64,000 bases of DNA from Mesorhizobium sp. C432A (GCF_030323145.1 NZ_CP100470.1:3079001-3143000), one strand, 5' to 3'. Shown: positions 1 through 11,168, numbered from the stretch's first letter. Made by a program: numbers and translations. Notes: generated by a model from the sequence alone, not told the origin.

Positions 1-1
1 C

Positions 2-1039
2 CGGCTGAGGCGCTCCTGGACCGGCATGGCCGGGCTGATCCTTGTCGTGCTTCTGGTGCTGATGGCGCTGTTTGCCGATTTCTTCGCGCCGATGGACCCC
101 AAGGTGACCGATGTCGCTTTCGCCCCGCCGCAAGTGATGAGTTTTCACGACAGAGACGGGAATTTCGTGCTCCAGCCGCGGGTCTATGCGCTGGCGGATT
201 CTGCAGACCTCGACCCGGTCACCTTCCAGCCGGTCGTCGGGCCGGATTACGAGCATCCGCGCCTGCTCGGCTTCTTCGTCAAGGGCGCCGACTACCGGCT
301 GCTTGGCCTGATCCCCGCCAACCGGCATTTCTTCGCTTCGGCCGACGGCCAGCCGGTGCATTTTCTCGGCACCGACAAATTCGGCCGCGATGTGTTGTCG
401 CGCGCCATCCAGGGCTCGCGCGTCTCGCTGATGATCGCGCTGACGGTGGTGTTCATCATCACCGTCATCGGCACCACAGTCGGCATGGTCTCGGGCTATT
501 TCGGCGGCCGCTTCGACGTCTGGATGCAGCGCTTTGTCGAGCTGGTGCTCGCCTTCCCGCAATTGCCGCTCTATCTTGCGCTGACGACGCTGATCCCGGT
601 GACCGCGCCGACCAACGTCTTCCTCGCCTTCGTCATCATCGTCATGTCGGCGCTGGGCTGGGCGCAGATGTCGCGCGAGGTGCGCGGCAAGACGCTGGCG
701 CTGGCGCGGATCGACTATGTGCGCGCTGCCATGGCGGTTGGCGCCACCGACATGCGTATCATCATGCAGCACATTTTCCCCAATGTGATGAGCCACGTCA
801 TCGTCGCCGTGACGATCGCGATCCCGACGGTGGTACTGCTCGAAGCCTTTCTCGGCTTCCTCGGCTTCGCCGTGAAACCGCCGCTGATCTCATGGGGGCT
901 GATGCTGCAGGACACGGCTACCTATTCGGTCATCGGCACCTATCCGTGGATCCTGTCGCCGGTCGGCTTCGTGCTGATCACCGTCTTTGCCTTCAACGCG
1001 CTGGGCGACGGCCTGCGCGATGCCGTCGATCCCTATTGA
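2..1039 (+). CDS. Dipeptide-type (DppC-like) ABC transporter permease, 5' end outside window
   Basis: Inner-membrane permease of a peptide/nickel/alpha-galactoside-type ABC importer. The frame is already open at base 2, where the codons read an Arg-rich stretch typical of the cytoplasmic N-terminus of DppC proteins, so the true start lies upstream of the window and the ATG at 26 is internal. A first hydrophobic segment is followed by a loop of about 90 residues, longer than in ordinary DppC, and then by the conserved permease core. The cytoplasmic EAA-like loop is visible around residues 215-250 (REVRGKTLALARIDYVRAA, then GATDMRI and HIFPN). The ATPase gene follows after 10 bases. With the downstream GH4 gene the set resembles the agp/mel alpha-galactoside cluster of Sinorhizobium, so this may be an AgpC counterpart. 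That substrate is inferred from context. Confidence 0.9.
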   Translation, partial: RLRRSWTGMAGLILVVLLVLMALFADFFAPMDPKVTDVAFAPPQVMSFHDRDGNFVLQPRVYALADSADLDPVTFQPVVGPDYEHPRLLGFFVKGADYRLLGLIPANRHFFASADGQPVHFLGTDKFGRDVLSRAIQGSRVSLMIALTVVFIITVIGTTVGMVSGYFGGRFDVWMQRFVELVLAFPQLPLYLALTTLIPVTAPTNVFLAFVIIVMSALGWAQMSREVRGKTLALARIDYVRAAMAVGATDMRIIMQHIFPNVMSHVIVAVTIAIPTVVLLEAFLGFLGFAVKPPLISWGLMLQDTATYSVIGTYPWILSPVGFVLITVFAFNALGDGLRDAVDPY

Positions 1040-1049
1040 GGTGGCCGGG

Positions 1050-2717
<1,668 letters not shown>

Positions 2718-2738
2718 CAAAGTGCCGGAGGTTTAATA

Positions 2739-4109
2739 GTGGCAAGACATCCCAGGATCACCTTCATTGGCGCGGGTTCGACCGTGTTCATGAAGAACAT
2801 TGTCGGCGACGTGCTGCAGCGCCCATCGCTGTCAGGCGCGACGATCGCGCTGATGGACATCAATCCGCAGCGGCTGGAAGAGAGCGCCATCGTCGTCAAC
2901 AAGCTGATCGCGACGCTGGGCGTGAAGGCGAAGGCCGAGACCTATTCCGACCAGCGCAAGGCGCTCGCCGGTGCCGACTTCGTGGTCGTCGCCTTCCAGA
3001 TCGGCGGCTTTGAGCCCTGCACCGTCACCGATTTCGAGGTGCCGAAGAAATACGGCCTGCGCCAGACCATTGCCGACACGCTCGGCGTCGGCGGCATCAT
3101 GCGCGGCCTCCGGACCGTGCCGCATCTGTGGAAGATCTGCGAGGACATGCTGGCCGTCTGCCCCGACGCGATCATGCTGCAATACGTCAACCCGATGGCG
3201 ATCAACACCTGGGCGATCTCAGAGAAATACCCTGAGATCAAACAGGTAGGCCTCTGCCACTCGGTGCAGGGCACGGCGATGGAACTGGCGCACGATCTCG
3301 ACATTCCCTACGACGAGATACGCTACCGCTCGGCCGGCATCAACCACATGGCCTTCTACCTGAAGTTCGAGCACCGGCAGCCGGATGGCTCTTACCGCAA
3401 CCTCTATCCGGACCTGGTCCGCGCCTATCGCGAAGGCAGGGCGCCGAAGCCGGGCTGGAACCCGCGCTGCCCCAACAAGGTGCGCTACGAGATGCTCACG
3501 CGGCTCGGCTATTTCGTCACCGAAAGCTCCGAGCATTTCGCCGAATACACGCCCTATTTCATCAAGGAAGGCCGCCCCGACCTGATCGACAAGTTCGGCA
3601 TTCCGCTCGACGAATATCCCAAGCGCTGCATCGAACAGATCGAGCGCTGGAAGGGCCAGGCCGAGGCCTATCGCTCGGCCGACCGCATCGAGGTCGAGCA
3701 ATCGAAGGAATACGCGTCCTCGATCATGAACTCGGTGTGGACCGGGGAGCCTTCGGTGATCTACGGCAATGTCCGCAACAATGGCTGCATCACCTCGCTG
3801 CCGGACAATTGCGCCGCCGAGGTGCCGTGCCTGGTCGACGGCTCCGGCATCCAGCCGACCTATATTGGCGAGCTGCCGCCGCAACTCACCGCGTTGATAC
3901 GCACCAACATCAATGTGCAGGAATTGACGGTGCAGGCGCTGATGACCGAAAACCGCGAGCACATCTACCACGCGGCGATGATGGATCCGCATACGGCCGC
4001 CGAACTCGATCTCGACCAGATCTGGGCGCTGGTCGATGAGTTGCTGGCGACACATGGCGACTGGCTGCCGGCCTGGGCGCGTGGGAGCGCCAAGGTCCGG
4101 GCCGCCTGA
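2739..4109 (+). CDS. melA: Glycoside hydrolase family 4, alpha-galactosidase (MelA-like)
   Basis: GH4 enzymes cleave alpha-glycosides such as melibiose by an NAD- and divalent-metal-dependent oxidation-elimination mechanism in the cytoplasm. The 456-residue protein starts with a Rossmann NAD loop (FIGAGSTVF). It carries the GH4 metal and catalytic landmarks NPMA, CHSVQ and GINHMAF near residues 150-205, in the MelA rather than the phospho-glucosidase arrangement. The start is GTG at 2739, preceded by GGAGG with good spacing. It follows the ABC ATPase by 21 bases, so transport and hydrolysis are probably co-transcribed. Substrate specificity within GH4 (alpha-galactoside, alpha-glucoside or glucuronide) cannot be fixed from sequence alone; the ABC context favours alpha-galactosides. 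Confidence 0.85.
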   Translation: MARHPRITFIGAGSTVFMKNIVGDVLQRPSLSGATIALMDINPQRLEESAIVVNKLIATLGVKAKAETYSDQRKALAGADFVVVAFQIGGFEPCTVTDFEVPKKYGLRQTIADTLGVGGIMRGLRTVPHLWKICEDMLAVCPDAIMLQYVNPMAINTWAISEKYPEIKQVGLCHSVQGTAMELAHDLDIPYDEIRYRSAGINHMAFYLKFEHRQPDGSYRNLYPDLVRAYREGRAPKPGWNPRCPNKVRYEMLTRLGYFVTESSEHFAEYTPYFIKEGRPDLIDKFGIPLDEYPKRCIEQIERWKGQAEAYRSADRIEVEQSKEYASSIMNSVWTGEPSVIYGNVRNNGCITSLPDNCAAEVPCLVDGSGIQPTYIGELPPQLTALIRTNINVQELTVQALMTENREHIYHAAMMDPHTAAELDLDQIWALVDELLATHGDWLPAWARGSAKVRAA

Positions 4110-4138
4110 GCGCTGCTGCGGCGGTATCTACTCCACCG

Positions 4139-5785
4139 TCAGGCCTCCGGTGGCGCCGGCAACCGGTGGCGCAGTTCCTCGACCAGCACGCGCTCGTTCT
4201 CCGAATAGTCGATCGGAACGACGACGAGATGGACGCCACCGCCGGCGAAAGCCTGTTCAAGCGTCGATTGTATTTCTGAGACGGCGCCGACCCTGGTTCC
4301 CTTGGCGCCATAGGCCTCGGCATATCTGACGAAATCGGGATTGCCGAAGGTCATGCCGAAATCGGGGAACTGGTCGACCGCCTGCTTCCAGCGGATCATG
4401 CCGAAAGCATTGTCCTCGATGATCAGCACGACGAGGTTAAGTTTCAGCCTGACGGCGGTTTCCAGTTCCTGGCTGTTCATCATGAAGCCGCCATCGCCGC
4501 AGATCGCCATGACGCGGCGTGCGGGATAGAGCATCGCGGCCGTCATCGCCGACGGCAGGCCGGCGCCCATCGTGGCCAGGGCGTTGTCGAGCAGCAAAGT
4601 GTTGGCGACGCGCGTGCGGTAATTGCGCGCGAACCAGATCTTGTACATGCCGTTGTCGAGCGCCAGGATGCCGTCGGCCGGCATCACCGCGCGCACGTCA
4701 TGCACCAGACGCTGCGGCGTGAAACGGTCTTCGGTGGCGCGGGCGGCAATGCGGCTCAAAATCCCTTCGCGCAGCGGCAGTAGCGCCTGCGCGTTGGGGA
4801 TCTTGCCCTCGATCCGGTCGGCAAGCAGCCTGAGCGAAGCGCCGATGTCGCCGACCACTTCGGTCTGCGGGAAATAGACCTGCTCGACATTGGCCGGCTG
4901 GTAGCCGACATGGATCACCTTCGGTCCCTTGTCGCCCATAATGAAGGGCGGCTTCTCGATCGTGTCGTGGCCGATAGTGATGATGAGGTCGGCCTGTTCG
5001 ATGGCCTCATGCACATAGTCGCGCTCGGAGAGCGCGGCGGTGCCCATGTAGAGTTCGGTGCCGCCGGGCACCGTGCCCTTGCCCATCTGCGTGGTGAAAT
5101 AGGGGATGCCGGTCCTGATCACGAACTGGGCGAGGTCGGAGGTCGAGCGCGGCCGCGATGCGGCGGCGCCCAGCATCGCCAGCGGACGTTTCGCCTTGAT
5201 GATCATCTCAGCGGCACGGTCGAGCGCCAGCGGGCTGGCCAGCGGAAGCTCGACCGGATGCGGCGGGATCAGCGCGACATCGTCGCACTCCTCGGCCGCG
5301 ATGTCTTCGGGCAGTTCCAGATGCACCGGCCCCGGACGCTCCTCCTCGGCAATCCGAAACGCTTCGCGCACCACGGCGGGAATGGTCTTCGCCGAGATGA
5401 TCTGGCGTGACAGCTTGGTCAGCGGCTTCATCGCGGCGACGATGTCGACGATCTGGAAGCGGGCCTGGCGCGACGACCGGATGCCCTTCTGCCCGGTGAT
5501 CATGATCATCGGCATGGCGCCGAGCAGCGCATAGGCGGCACCCGTCGTCAGGTTCAGGGCGCCGGGTCCCAGCGTGGTGATGCACACACCTGGCTTGCCG
5601 GTGAGCCTGCCATGGGTGGCGGCCATGAACGCCGCCGCCTGCTCATGACGGGTGAGGATGAGCTGGATCGAGGATTTGCGGATGGATTCGACGACGTCCA
5701 GGTTTTCTTCGCCGGGAATGCCGAAGATGCGATCGACGCCCTCATTCTCGAGGGCGGCAACAAGCAGGTCAGAACCTTTGGGCAC
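4139..5785 (-). CDS. Acetolactate synthase large-subunit-like ThDP enzyme
   Basis: Thiamine-diphosphate-dependent enzyme of the acetohydroxyacid synthase/pyruvate oxidase family, about 548 residues with the usual three domains. The catalytic Glu lies in RHEQAA (about residue 48). The ThDP/Mg motif is GDGGFMMNSQE followed by EDNAFGMIRWKQ near residues 430-470. The GTG at 5785 has AGGAG seven bases upstream; an in-frame ATG at 5839 would add 18 unsupported residues. No small regulatory subunit (IlvN) gene lies next to it, so a catabolic AlsS-like or other ThDP lyase role is as likely as branched-chain amino acid synthesis. It converges on the GH4 gene with 29 bases between the stops. Confidence 0.85.
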   Translation of the reverse strand: MPKGSDLLVAALENEGVDRIFGIPGEENLDVVESIRKSSIQLILTRHEQAAAFMAATHGRLTGKPGVCITTLGPGALNLTTGAAYALLGAMPMIMITGQKGIRSSRQARFQIVDIVAAMKPLTKLSRQIISAKTIPAVVREAFRIAEEERPGPVHLELPEDIAAEECDDVALIPPHPVELPLASPLALDRAAEMIIKAKRPLAMLGAAASRPRSTSDLAQFVIRTGIPYFTTQMGKGTVPGGTELYMGTAALSERDYVHEAIEQADLIITIGHDTIEKPPFIMGDKGPKVIHVGYQPANVEQVYFPQTEVVGDIGASLRLLADRIEGKIPNAQALLPLREGILSRIAARATEDRFTPQRLVHDVRAVMPADGILALDNGMYKIWFARNYRTRVANTLLLDNALATMGAGLPSAMTAAMLYPARRVMAICGDGGFMMNSQELETAVRLKLNLVVLIIEDNAFGMIRWKQAVDQFPDFGMTFGNPDFVRYAEAYGAKGTRVGAVSEIQSTLEQAFAGGGVHLVVVPIDYSENERVLVEELRHRLPAPPEA

Positions 5786-5892
5786 GAAGCATCTCCTGGG
5801 CAAAGCGGCGGCGAACCGCGTCGGGATATGATCAGACATAGTGCTGGCAAAGCCCTAGCGCGAGGCGCGGCCGCCGCCAATATCGCTCTGCC

Positions 5893-6801
5893 TTACAGAT
5901 CCTTCCGTTTCCTGAATTGGCCGGGCGAGACGCCGGCGTGGCGCCTGAAGGCGGTGGAGAAGGCGGCTTCCGAGCTGTAGCCGACCGCCTCGGCGACTTG
6001 GCCCAGGCTCTTGCCCTCGTGCAGCAGCCGGCTAGCCTGCCGCATGCGGCAGCCGAAGAGATAGGCCATGGGCGCTTCGCCGACGAGATCGCGAAAGCGG
6101 GCGGCAAAGGTTGCCCTGGAGAGCCCGACCGCGCGTGCCAGGGTCTCGATCGTCCAGCCGTGGCCATAGGCTTCATGCAGGGTCGCGAGCGCTCTGGCGA
6201 TCGCGGGGTCCTGCAATCCCCTCAGCCAACCTGGATTGTCCATGCTTTCCAGACCGGAGCGCAAGGCGCGCGTGACGATGGCCCCAGACAGGCGAGCCAT
6301 TACTACGTCGCTGCCGGGACCTTCGTCGGTCGCTTCCACCAGCAAGGCCTCGACATAGCCACGCAGCCATTTGGGCAGACGGCCATTCGATCCCCGGATG
6401 TGAACGATGCGCGGCAGGCCGGCAAGTGCCGGATGGTCGGCGTCGCGAAAGGCGAAGGCGCCGCACAGGATGACGGTCTTTTCGCCTTCGCCGCCGCTGC
6501 GAATACGCCCGGCTGCGGTTTGGGTCGCCAGTTCGGCGGCGGGGACGTTCGCGCTTTTGAGCGCGCCGGGCGACCGCAGCACATGCGGATCGGCGCGCGG
6601 TGCAATGATCAGGTCGCCGGCATCGAGAGGCTCGACATCTTCCTCACCGAACACCGCCTCGCATCGCCCCTTGATGACGACGTGAATGCCGCGAAGTCCA
6701 GCCTGGCTGAACGAGATCGCCCAGGGCGCGGCCAGTTCGAGGCGCCGGTACCCGGCGGCTGCGAAGTGCAATTCGCGCATGAGGGTAGCCAGGAGATCCA
6801 C
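5893..6801 (-). CDS. AraC family transcriptional regulator with N-terminal cupin-type sensor
   Basis: DNA-binding regulator of 302 residues. The N-terminal part (about 1-180) has a cupin-like pattern (VVIKGRCEAVF, then LDAGDLIIAPRADPHVL). The C-terminal 100 residues hold the two helix-turn-helix motifs of the AraC family (TIETLARAVGLSRATFAARF and SLGQVAEAVGYSSEAAFSTA). The start is a GTG at 6801 with GGAG six bases upstream. It is divergent from the glutathione S-transferase gene, 127 bases away, which is therefore its most likely target. The effector is unknown. Confidence 0.88.
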   Translation of the reverse strand: MDLLATLMRELHFAAAGYRRLELAAPWAISFSQAGLRGIHVVIKGRCEAVFGEEDVEPLDAGDLIIAPRADPHVLRSPGALKSANVPAAELATQTAAGRIRSGGEGEKTVILCGAFAFRDADHPALAGLPRIVHIRGSNGRLPKWLRGYVEALLVEATDEGPGSDVVMARLSGAIVTRALRSGLESMDNPGWLRGLQDPAIARALATLHEAYGHGWTIETLARAVGLSRATFAARFRDLVGEAPMAYLFGCRMRQASRLLHEGKSLGQVAEAVGYSSEAAFSTAFRRHAGVSPGQFRKRKDL

Positions 6802-6928
6802 GCTTCGCTCCAGAAACAGACGATCGATAAATCAATCCAGACGCTGTCGAATAGCGCGCCGGCCTTACTGGACCTAGCTATGCCCCGACAGGCCGCTTGT
6901 CGGCGATAACGAAACTCAGGAGTTATTC

Positions 6929-7585
6929 ATGCCGCCAATCGAGCTTTTTGTCGCGCAGCTTTGTCCCTATGCGCACCGTGTCAGGCTCGCCCTTGCCGAG
7001 AAAGGCCTGCAGGCGACGGAAATCGAAATCGATCTGCGCAACAAGCCGGCGTGGTTCCTGAAACTCACGCCGACGGGAAAGGTGCCGCTGCTGCGCCATC
7101 AGGGGCAATATGTCAGGGAGTCGGCGATCATCTGCGAATATCTCGATGATGCATTCCCCGAACGGCCGATTTTCCCCAGGGATGCTCATGCCCGCGCTGA
7201 GGCGCGCATCTGGATCAGCTTCGCCGACACGCAGCTTTACGCCAGGACGGCAACCATGATGCACAGTTCCGACGCTATGGTTCATGAGCGGATCAAGGCC
7301 CAGCTTGCCGACGATCTGCGCTTTGTGGAACAGCATGCCTTCGCCCTGCGAGGGGCGGACGAACGGTTTTTGCTGGGCTCGGAATTCAGCGCCGCCGACA
7401 TCGCCTTCTATCCCTGGTTCGAACAGCTGTGCGTGCTTGAGAAATATCTGGGCTTCGTCATGCCGACCGAATGCGAGCGCCTGCTGCGGTGGCAGGAAAC
7501 GGTTGCCGCCAGGGAGGCGGTGCGGACCTGCGCAAGGTCGCCCGGCTTCTACCTGGAATCCTATGGCCCGCTTCTCGCGGCCTGA
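6929..7585 (+). CDS. Glutathione S-transferase family protein
   Basis: Cytosolic GST-fold protein of 218 residues. The N-terminal thioredoxin-like domain carries CPYAHRVRLAL at about residues 11-21, placing a Cys where the lambda/omega-type GSTs have their catalytic thiol, followed by the cis-Pro region GKVPLL and the glutathione-binding ESAIICEYL. The helical C-terminal domain fills residues 90-210. AGGAG stands six bases before the ATG. The Cys-type active site suggests a thiol-transfer or reductive role rather than classical conjugation. It is divergent from the AraC gene and 132 bases upstream of the broken FMN reductase gene. Confidence 0.9.
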   Translation: MPPIELFVAQLCPYAHRVRLALAEKGLQATEIEIDLRNKPAWFLKLTPTGKVPLLRHQGQYVRESAIICEYLDDAFPERPIFPRDAHARAEARIWISFADTQLYARTATMMHSSDAMVHERIKAQLADDLRFVEQHAFALRGADERFLLGSEFSAADIAFYPWFEQLCVLEKYLGFVMPTECERLLRWQETVAAREAVRTCARSPGFYLESYGPLLAA

Positions 7586-7717
7586 GACGAGCGGGCAACG
7601 GAAAAAAATTCCTCACTATGGTGCTGCAAGGTCAGTCATTTGCTTCTTGCGGCAGGCGCAAGCCTGTAAACATGCGGTATGAAGCGGGCCTGCCCGCCGC
7701 GCAAGAGGTGCCAGAAT

Positions 7718-8277
7718 ATGCCCAATCCAACCGTCGTCGGGTTTTCCGGCAATTTCACCCGGCCGTCCAAGACGCGCGGCTTCGTCGACCAGGTCGTCAG
7801 GGACATTGCGCGCCAGCATGGATTGTCGGCGAGTACCTACGACATCGAAGACCTCGGCCCTCACTTGGCGCTGCCAAATGGGCGCGCGATCTCGACGGTC
7901 AGGCGCGGGCAATCTTCGACAGCGTCGTCAATGCCGATGTGCTGGTGGTGGGGTCGCCGACCTACAAGGGCAGCTACACCGGCCTGTTCAAGCACTTCTT
8001 CGATCTGTTCGATCCCGCTTCCTTGCGCGGCAAGCCGATGGTGCTGCTTGCCACCGGCGGCAACGATCGCCACGCGTTGATCGTCGAGCACCAGCTGCGG
8101 CCGTTGTTCGGCTTCTTCGAGGCGCTGACGCTGCCGACAGGGGTCTATGCCACGGACAAGGACTTTTCCGACGGCGTGCTGCGGGCCGAACCCATCCTGA
8201 AGCGCGTCGAGCAGGTTGTCGGCGAGGTCGGGCTGGTGCTGGCCAATCGCGCAGCTGCCGGCGTCGCGGCCGGATAG
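7718..8277 (+). pseudogene. NAD(P)H-dependent FMN reductase (MsuE-like), frameshifted
   Basis: Two overlapping frames together make one flavodoxin-like FMN reductase of about 185 residues. The first frame, from ATG 7718 (GAGGTG upstream), gives VVGFSGNFTRPSKTRGFVDQ and runs into unrelated residues after about base 7867. The second frame then continues with DLDGQARAIFDSVVNADVLV, GSPTYKGSYTGLFKHFFDL and TGGNDRHALIVEHQLRPLF, all typical of MsuE/SsuE-type enzymes that supply reduced FMN to two-component monooxygenases. Restoring one G in TTGGCG near 7867 would give a continuous frame through LGAAKWA. This is a true mutation or a sequencing error. No monooxygenase partner gene is adjacent. Confidence 0.8.
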
Positions 8278-8307
8278 CACGCAGATTTTTACGTCATCCG
8301 CAAATCA

Positions 8308-8337
8308 ATACCCCGCCGGCCAGGCCTGGCGGGGTAT
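8308..8337. terminator. GC-rich hairpin after the FMN reductase remnant
   Basis: ATACCCCGCC and GGCGGGGTAT form a perfect 10-bp stem around a 10-base loop that can pair further internally. It lies 30 bases after the reductase stop and before the convergent 2-hydroxyacid dehydrogenase stop at 8438, so it could terminate in either direction. No strong U-tract follows. Confidence 0.6.
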
Positions 8338-8437
8338 CGCCGTGCAAAGGTTCCCGCGCTTGCGGTCATCCTGAGCGACGATGACAACGCGGCTTGGCCA
8401 ACTCCGAAATCCATTTCAGACGGATTTATCGCGATAA

Positions 8438-9469
8438 CTAGTTCCTGTCCGCCGGCTTCGAACGCATCCTTGACACGGTCTCGCGCTCGGCGCGCTTGGA
8501 GCGCAGCGGCGGCAGGCCGCGGTCGATCAGGTCCATGTCTTCCAGAACCATGTCGCCCATGCGCTTGAAGGCGATGTCGAGCGCGCCGGCGCGGTGGGCG
8601 GAGCGCAGGAAGCCGGGGATCGCACGGACCGGATGGTCCGCCGCCAGCGGCTCTTCGGGGAAGACATCGCTGGCGGCAAGGATGTGACCACTCTTCACCG
8701 CCGCCATCAAGGCCGGAAAATCGACGACGCCGGCGCGGCTGAGCAGGATGAAGGCGGCGCCCTTGCGCATGCTGGTAAAAGCATCGGTGCCGAGAAAACC
8801 CTGGTTCTCCGAGGTCACCGAAGCGACGACGAAGACGAAGTCACTGGTCGACAGCACCTCGTCGAGCGAGGCCGGTTCGACGCCATTGTCGATCAGGATC
8901 GATGGCGGCAGCCAGGGATCGAAGACCTTGGTGCGGGTACGAAAGCCCGACAGCAGCCGGTTCAGCGCACGGCCCAGATCGCCGAAGCCGATGATGCCGA
9001 CATCGGCGCCGGACAGAAGCCGCGCCGTCAAATTGCCATCGCCGCCCCACAGCTCCTCGCCTTTGCGGAAAGCGAGGTCGGCATCGACAATATTTCGGGC
9101 AAGGTTGAGCGCCATGGCGAGGCCAAGCTCGGCCACCGGCTCGGCGAAGACGAGGCCGGTGGTGACGACATGGATGCCGCGCGCAAACAGCGTCTCATAG
9201 GGCATGTTGTTGATGAGGTTGGTCTCGACATTGAAGACGCAACGCAGCGCCTGCATCTGGTCCAAAGTCTCGGGCGAGATCGGCGGCTGGCCGATAATAT
9301 AGCGGGCTTCGGCCAGCACGTCGGCGGGCAAGTTCGCCACGCCCTCGGCCGTCGTCTCGACGACGCGGTAATGCGCCTTGAGGCGCGCCAGCTGCGGTGG
9401 GGTGAAGATCAGGTCGAGCGTGCGTGGTTCCGGCGCGCTGATGACCAGCGGCAAGGCCTTGTTTGGCAT
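8438..9469 (-). CDS. D-isomer-specific 2-hydroxyacid dehydrogenase family protein
   Basis: NAD(P)-dependent oxidoreductase of 343 residues interconverting a 2-hydroxyacid and a 2-ketoacid in the cytoplasm. The nucleotide-binding loop is VGIIGFGDLGRALNRLL (about 150-170). The family active-site block follows: LLSRAGVVDFPALMAAVKSG, DVFPEEP and SAHRAGA, the last supplying the catalytic His. GGGAGGA precedes ATG 9469. It is transcribed alone, or as a distal part of the aldehyde dehydrogenase operon 253 bases upstream, but the hairpin at 9695-9717 argues for separation. Its substrate is not evident. Confidence 0.88.
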   Translation of the reverse strand: MPNKALPLVISAPEPRTLDLIFTPPQLARLKAHYRVVETTAEGVANLPADVLAEARYIIGQPPISPETLDQMQALRCVFNVETNLINNMPYETLFARGIHVVTTGLVFAEPVAELGLAMALNLARNIVDADLAFRKGEELWGGDGNLTARLLSGADVGIIGFGDLGRALNRLLSGFRTRTKVFDPWLPPSILIDNGVEPASLDEVLSTSDFVFVVASVTSENQGFLGTDAFTSMRKGAAFILLSRAGVVDFPALMAAVKSGHILAASDVFPEEPLAADHPVRAIPGFLRSAHRAGALDIAFKRMGDMVLEDMDLIDRGLPPLRSKRAERETVSRMRSKPADRN

Positions 9470-9694
9470 GACGATTCCTCCCCGGCGCGATCCGCATCGC
9501 GTATTTTGCTTTGCACTTGTGGTAGTCCCAAAACCACTTGCCGCTTTCCGGCGGCATGTGCTTGAGGGGTAAAATACCCACCATCAAACGATTTACAACT
9601 CCGGGAGGGGCCGCCGATCGCGCGGCTCGAGCCTTGCCGGGTTTTGATGCGGGAATCCGTTGGCTCGCCAGGCAACGGCCCTGAGGGCTCCTTT

Positions 9695-9717
9695 CCTTCT
9701 CCCCCTGTGGGAGAAGG
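9695..9717. terminator. Palindromic repeat acting as probable terminator
   Basis: CCTTCTCCC and GGGAGAAGG form a 9-bp perfect stem with a 5-base loop, directly after the aldehyde dehydrogenase stop (9723, minus strand). The same repeat type recurs at 53189-53222. Such palindromes are dispersed between genes in Mesorhizobium-like genomes. Confidence 0.55.
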
Positions 9718-9722
9718 TGCAG

Positions 9723-11168
9723 TCAAAACGGATAGTGCTGCCCCGGATCCTCGATGGTTAGCCAGCGCAGGTCGGTGAACTCGGCGATCGAGGCCTTGCC
9801 GCCGAAGCGGCCGTAGCCTGAACCCTTGACGCCGCCGAACGGCATTTGCGCCTCATCGCCGACGGTCGGGCCGTTGATGTGGCAGATACCGGCTTCGATG
9901 CGCGCGGCGACCGCCATGGCACGGCGGATGTCGCGGCTGAACACGGCTGAAGACAGGCCGTATTCGGTATCGTTGGCGACACGTACCGCTTCGTCCTCGC
10001 CCTTGACGCGGATCACCGGCTTGACCGGGCCGAAGGATTCTTCCGAATAGACGCGCATCGCCGGCGTCACGTGGTCGAGCAATGTCGCCTCGACCACGGT
10101 TCCGGTGCGCTTGCCGCCGGCCACAAGCCTGGCGCCCTTGGCGACGGCGTCGGCAACCAGTTCTTCCATCTTGTCGGCGGCTTGGTCGCTGATCAGCGAA
10201 CCGAGCACGACATGGCCGCGCGGGTCGCCGGCAGGCAGCTGCGCGGCGCGGGCGGCGAGCTTGGCGACGAATTCGTCGGCGACCTTTTCATCGACGACCA
10301 GACGCTCGGTCGACATGCAGATCTGGCCCTGATGCATGTAGGCGCCGAAGGTCGCGGCATTGACCGCGGCGTCGATGTCGGCATCGTCGAGCACGACCAG
10401 CGGCGCCTTGCCGCCGAGTTCGAGCAGCGCCGGCTTCAAGTGACGGCCGGCGAGTTCGGCAATGATCCTGCCGACCTTGGTCGAGCCGGTGAAGTTGACA
10501 CGCCTGACTGCAGGGTGCGCGACCAGTGCCTCGACGATTGTCGCTGCGTCCTTGGGATCATTGGTGACGACATTGATGACGCCCTTGGGCAGGCCGGCCT
10601 CGACCAGCACCTGGCCGATCAGCCGGTGTGTGCCTGGGCACATTTCGGAGGCTTTCAGCACAACCGTGTTGCCGCAGGCGATCGGCATGGCGATGGCACG
10701 GGTTCCGAGGATGACCGGTGCATTCCACGGCGCGATGCCGAGGCAGACGCCGGCCGGCTGGCGGATCGCCATGGCCAGCGTGCCGGGCTTGTCGGAGGGA
10801 ATGACCTCGCCCGAAATCTGCGTCGTCATGGCGGCTGCCTCGCGCAGCATTTTGGCGGCGAGCATGACGTTGAAGCCGGCCCAGGGGCCGGTCGCGCCGG
10901 TTTCTTCCATCATCAATTTGGTGAATTCGCCGACCTTGGAGTCCATGACATCGGCCGCCTTGGACAGCAAAGCGCGGCGCTCGCCCGGACCGGTCTTCGA
11001 CCACGTCTTGAAAGCGGCAGCAGCGGCTTCGACCGCGGCATTGGCGTCGGCGATGCTGGCTGCGGCAGCGCGGGTCGCCAGCTTGCCGGTGAACGGGTCC
11101 ATGCGCTCGTAAGAGGCTGAGCCGGAGGCATCCCTTTTATCGCCGTCGATCAGAAGTCCGATGTCCAT
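9723..11168 (-). CDS. Aromatic-type aldehyde dehydrogenase (vanillin/benzaldehyde dehydrogenase-like)
   Basis: NAD(P)-dependent aldehyde dehydrogenase of 481 residues. Visible motifs are PWNAPVILGTRAIAMPIACG for cofactor and substrate binding, FTGSTKVGR for NAD, LELGGKAPLVVLDDAD with the general-base Glu, and GQICMSTERL with the catalytic Cys, then EESFGP. The overall pattern is that of the salicylaldehyde/vanillin/benzaldehyde dehydrogenase branch. It is the last gene of the run that starts at the ABC binding protein (16787) and includes the coniferyl-alcohol-dehydrogenase-like SDR. A plausible task is oxidation of aromatic aldehydes to acids that then enter the protocatechuate pathway encoded next door. 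Exact substrate is inferred. Confidence 0.88.
   Translation of the reverse strand: MDIGLLIDGDKRDASGSASYERMDPFTGKLATRAAAASIADANAAVEAAAAAFKTWSKTGPGERRALLSKAADVMDSKVGEFTKLMMEETGATGPWAGFNVMLAAKMLREAAAMTTQISGEVIPSDKPGTLAMAIRQPAGVCLGIAPWNAPVILGTRAIAMPIACGNTVVLKASEMCPGTHRLIGQVLVEAGLPKGVINVVTNDPKDAATIVEALVAHPAVRRVNFTGSTKVGRIIAELAGRHLKPALLELGGKAPLVVLDDADIDAAVNAATFGAYMHQGQICMSTERLVVDEKVADEFVAKLAARAAQLPAGDPRGHVVLGSLISDQAADKMEELVADAVAKGARLVAGGKRTGTVVEATLLDHVTPAMRVYSEESFGPVKPVIRVKGEDEAVRVANDTEYGLSSAVFSRDIRRAMAVAARIEAGICHINGPTVGDEAQMPFGGVKGSGYGRFGGKASIAEFTDLRWLTIEDPGQHYPF

Noticed and set aside
9510..9545. GTGGT-N9-ACCAC upstream of the 2-hydroxyacid dehydrogenase as an operator
   Set aside because: Only 5-bp arms with no extension and no linked regulator gene; too weak to call.
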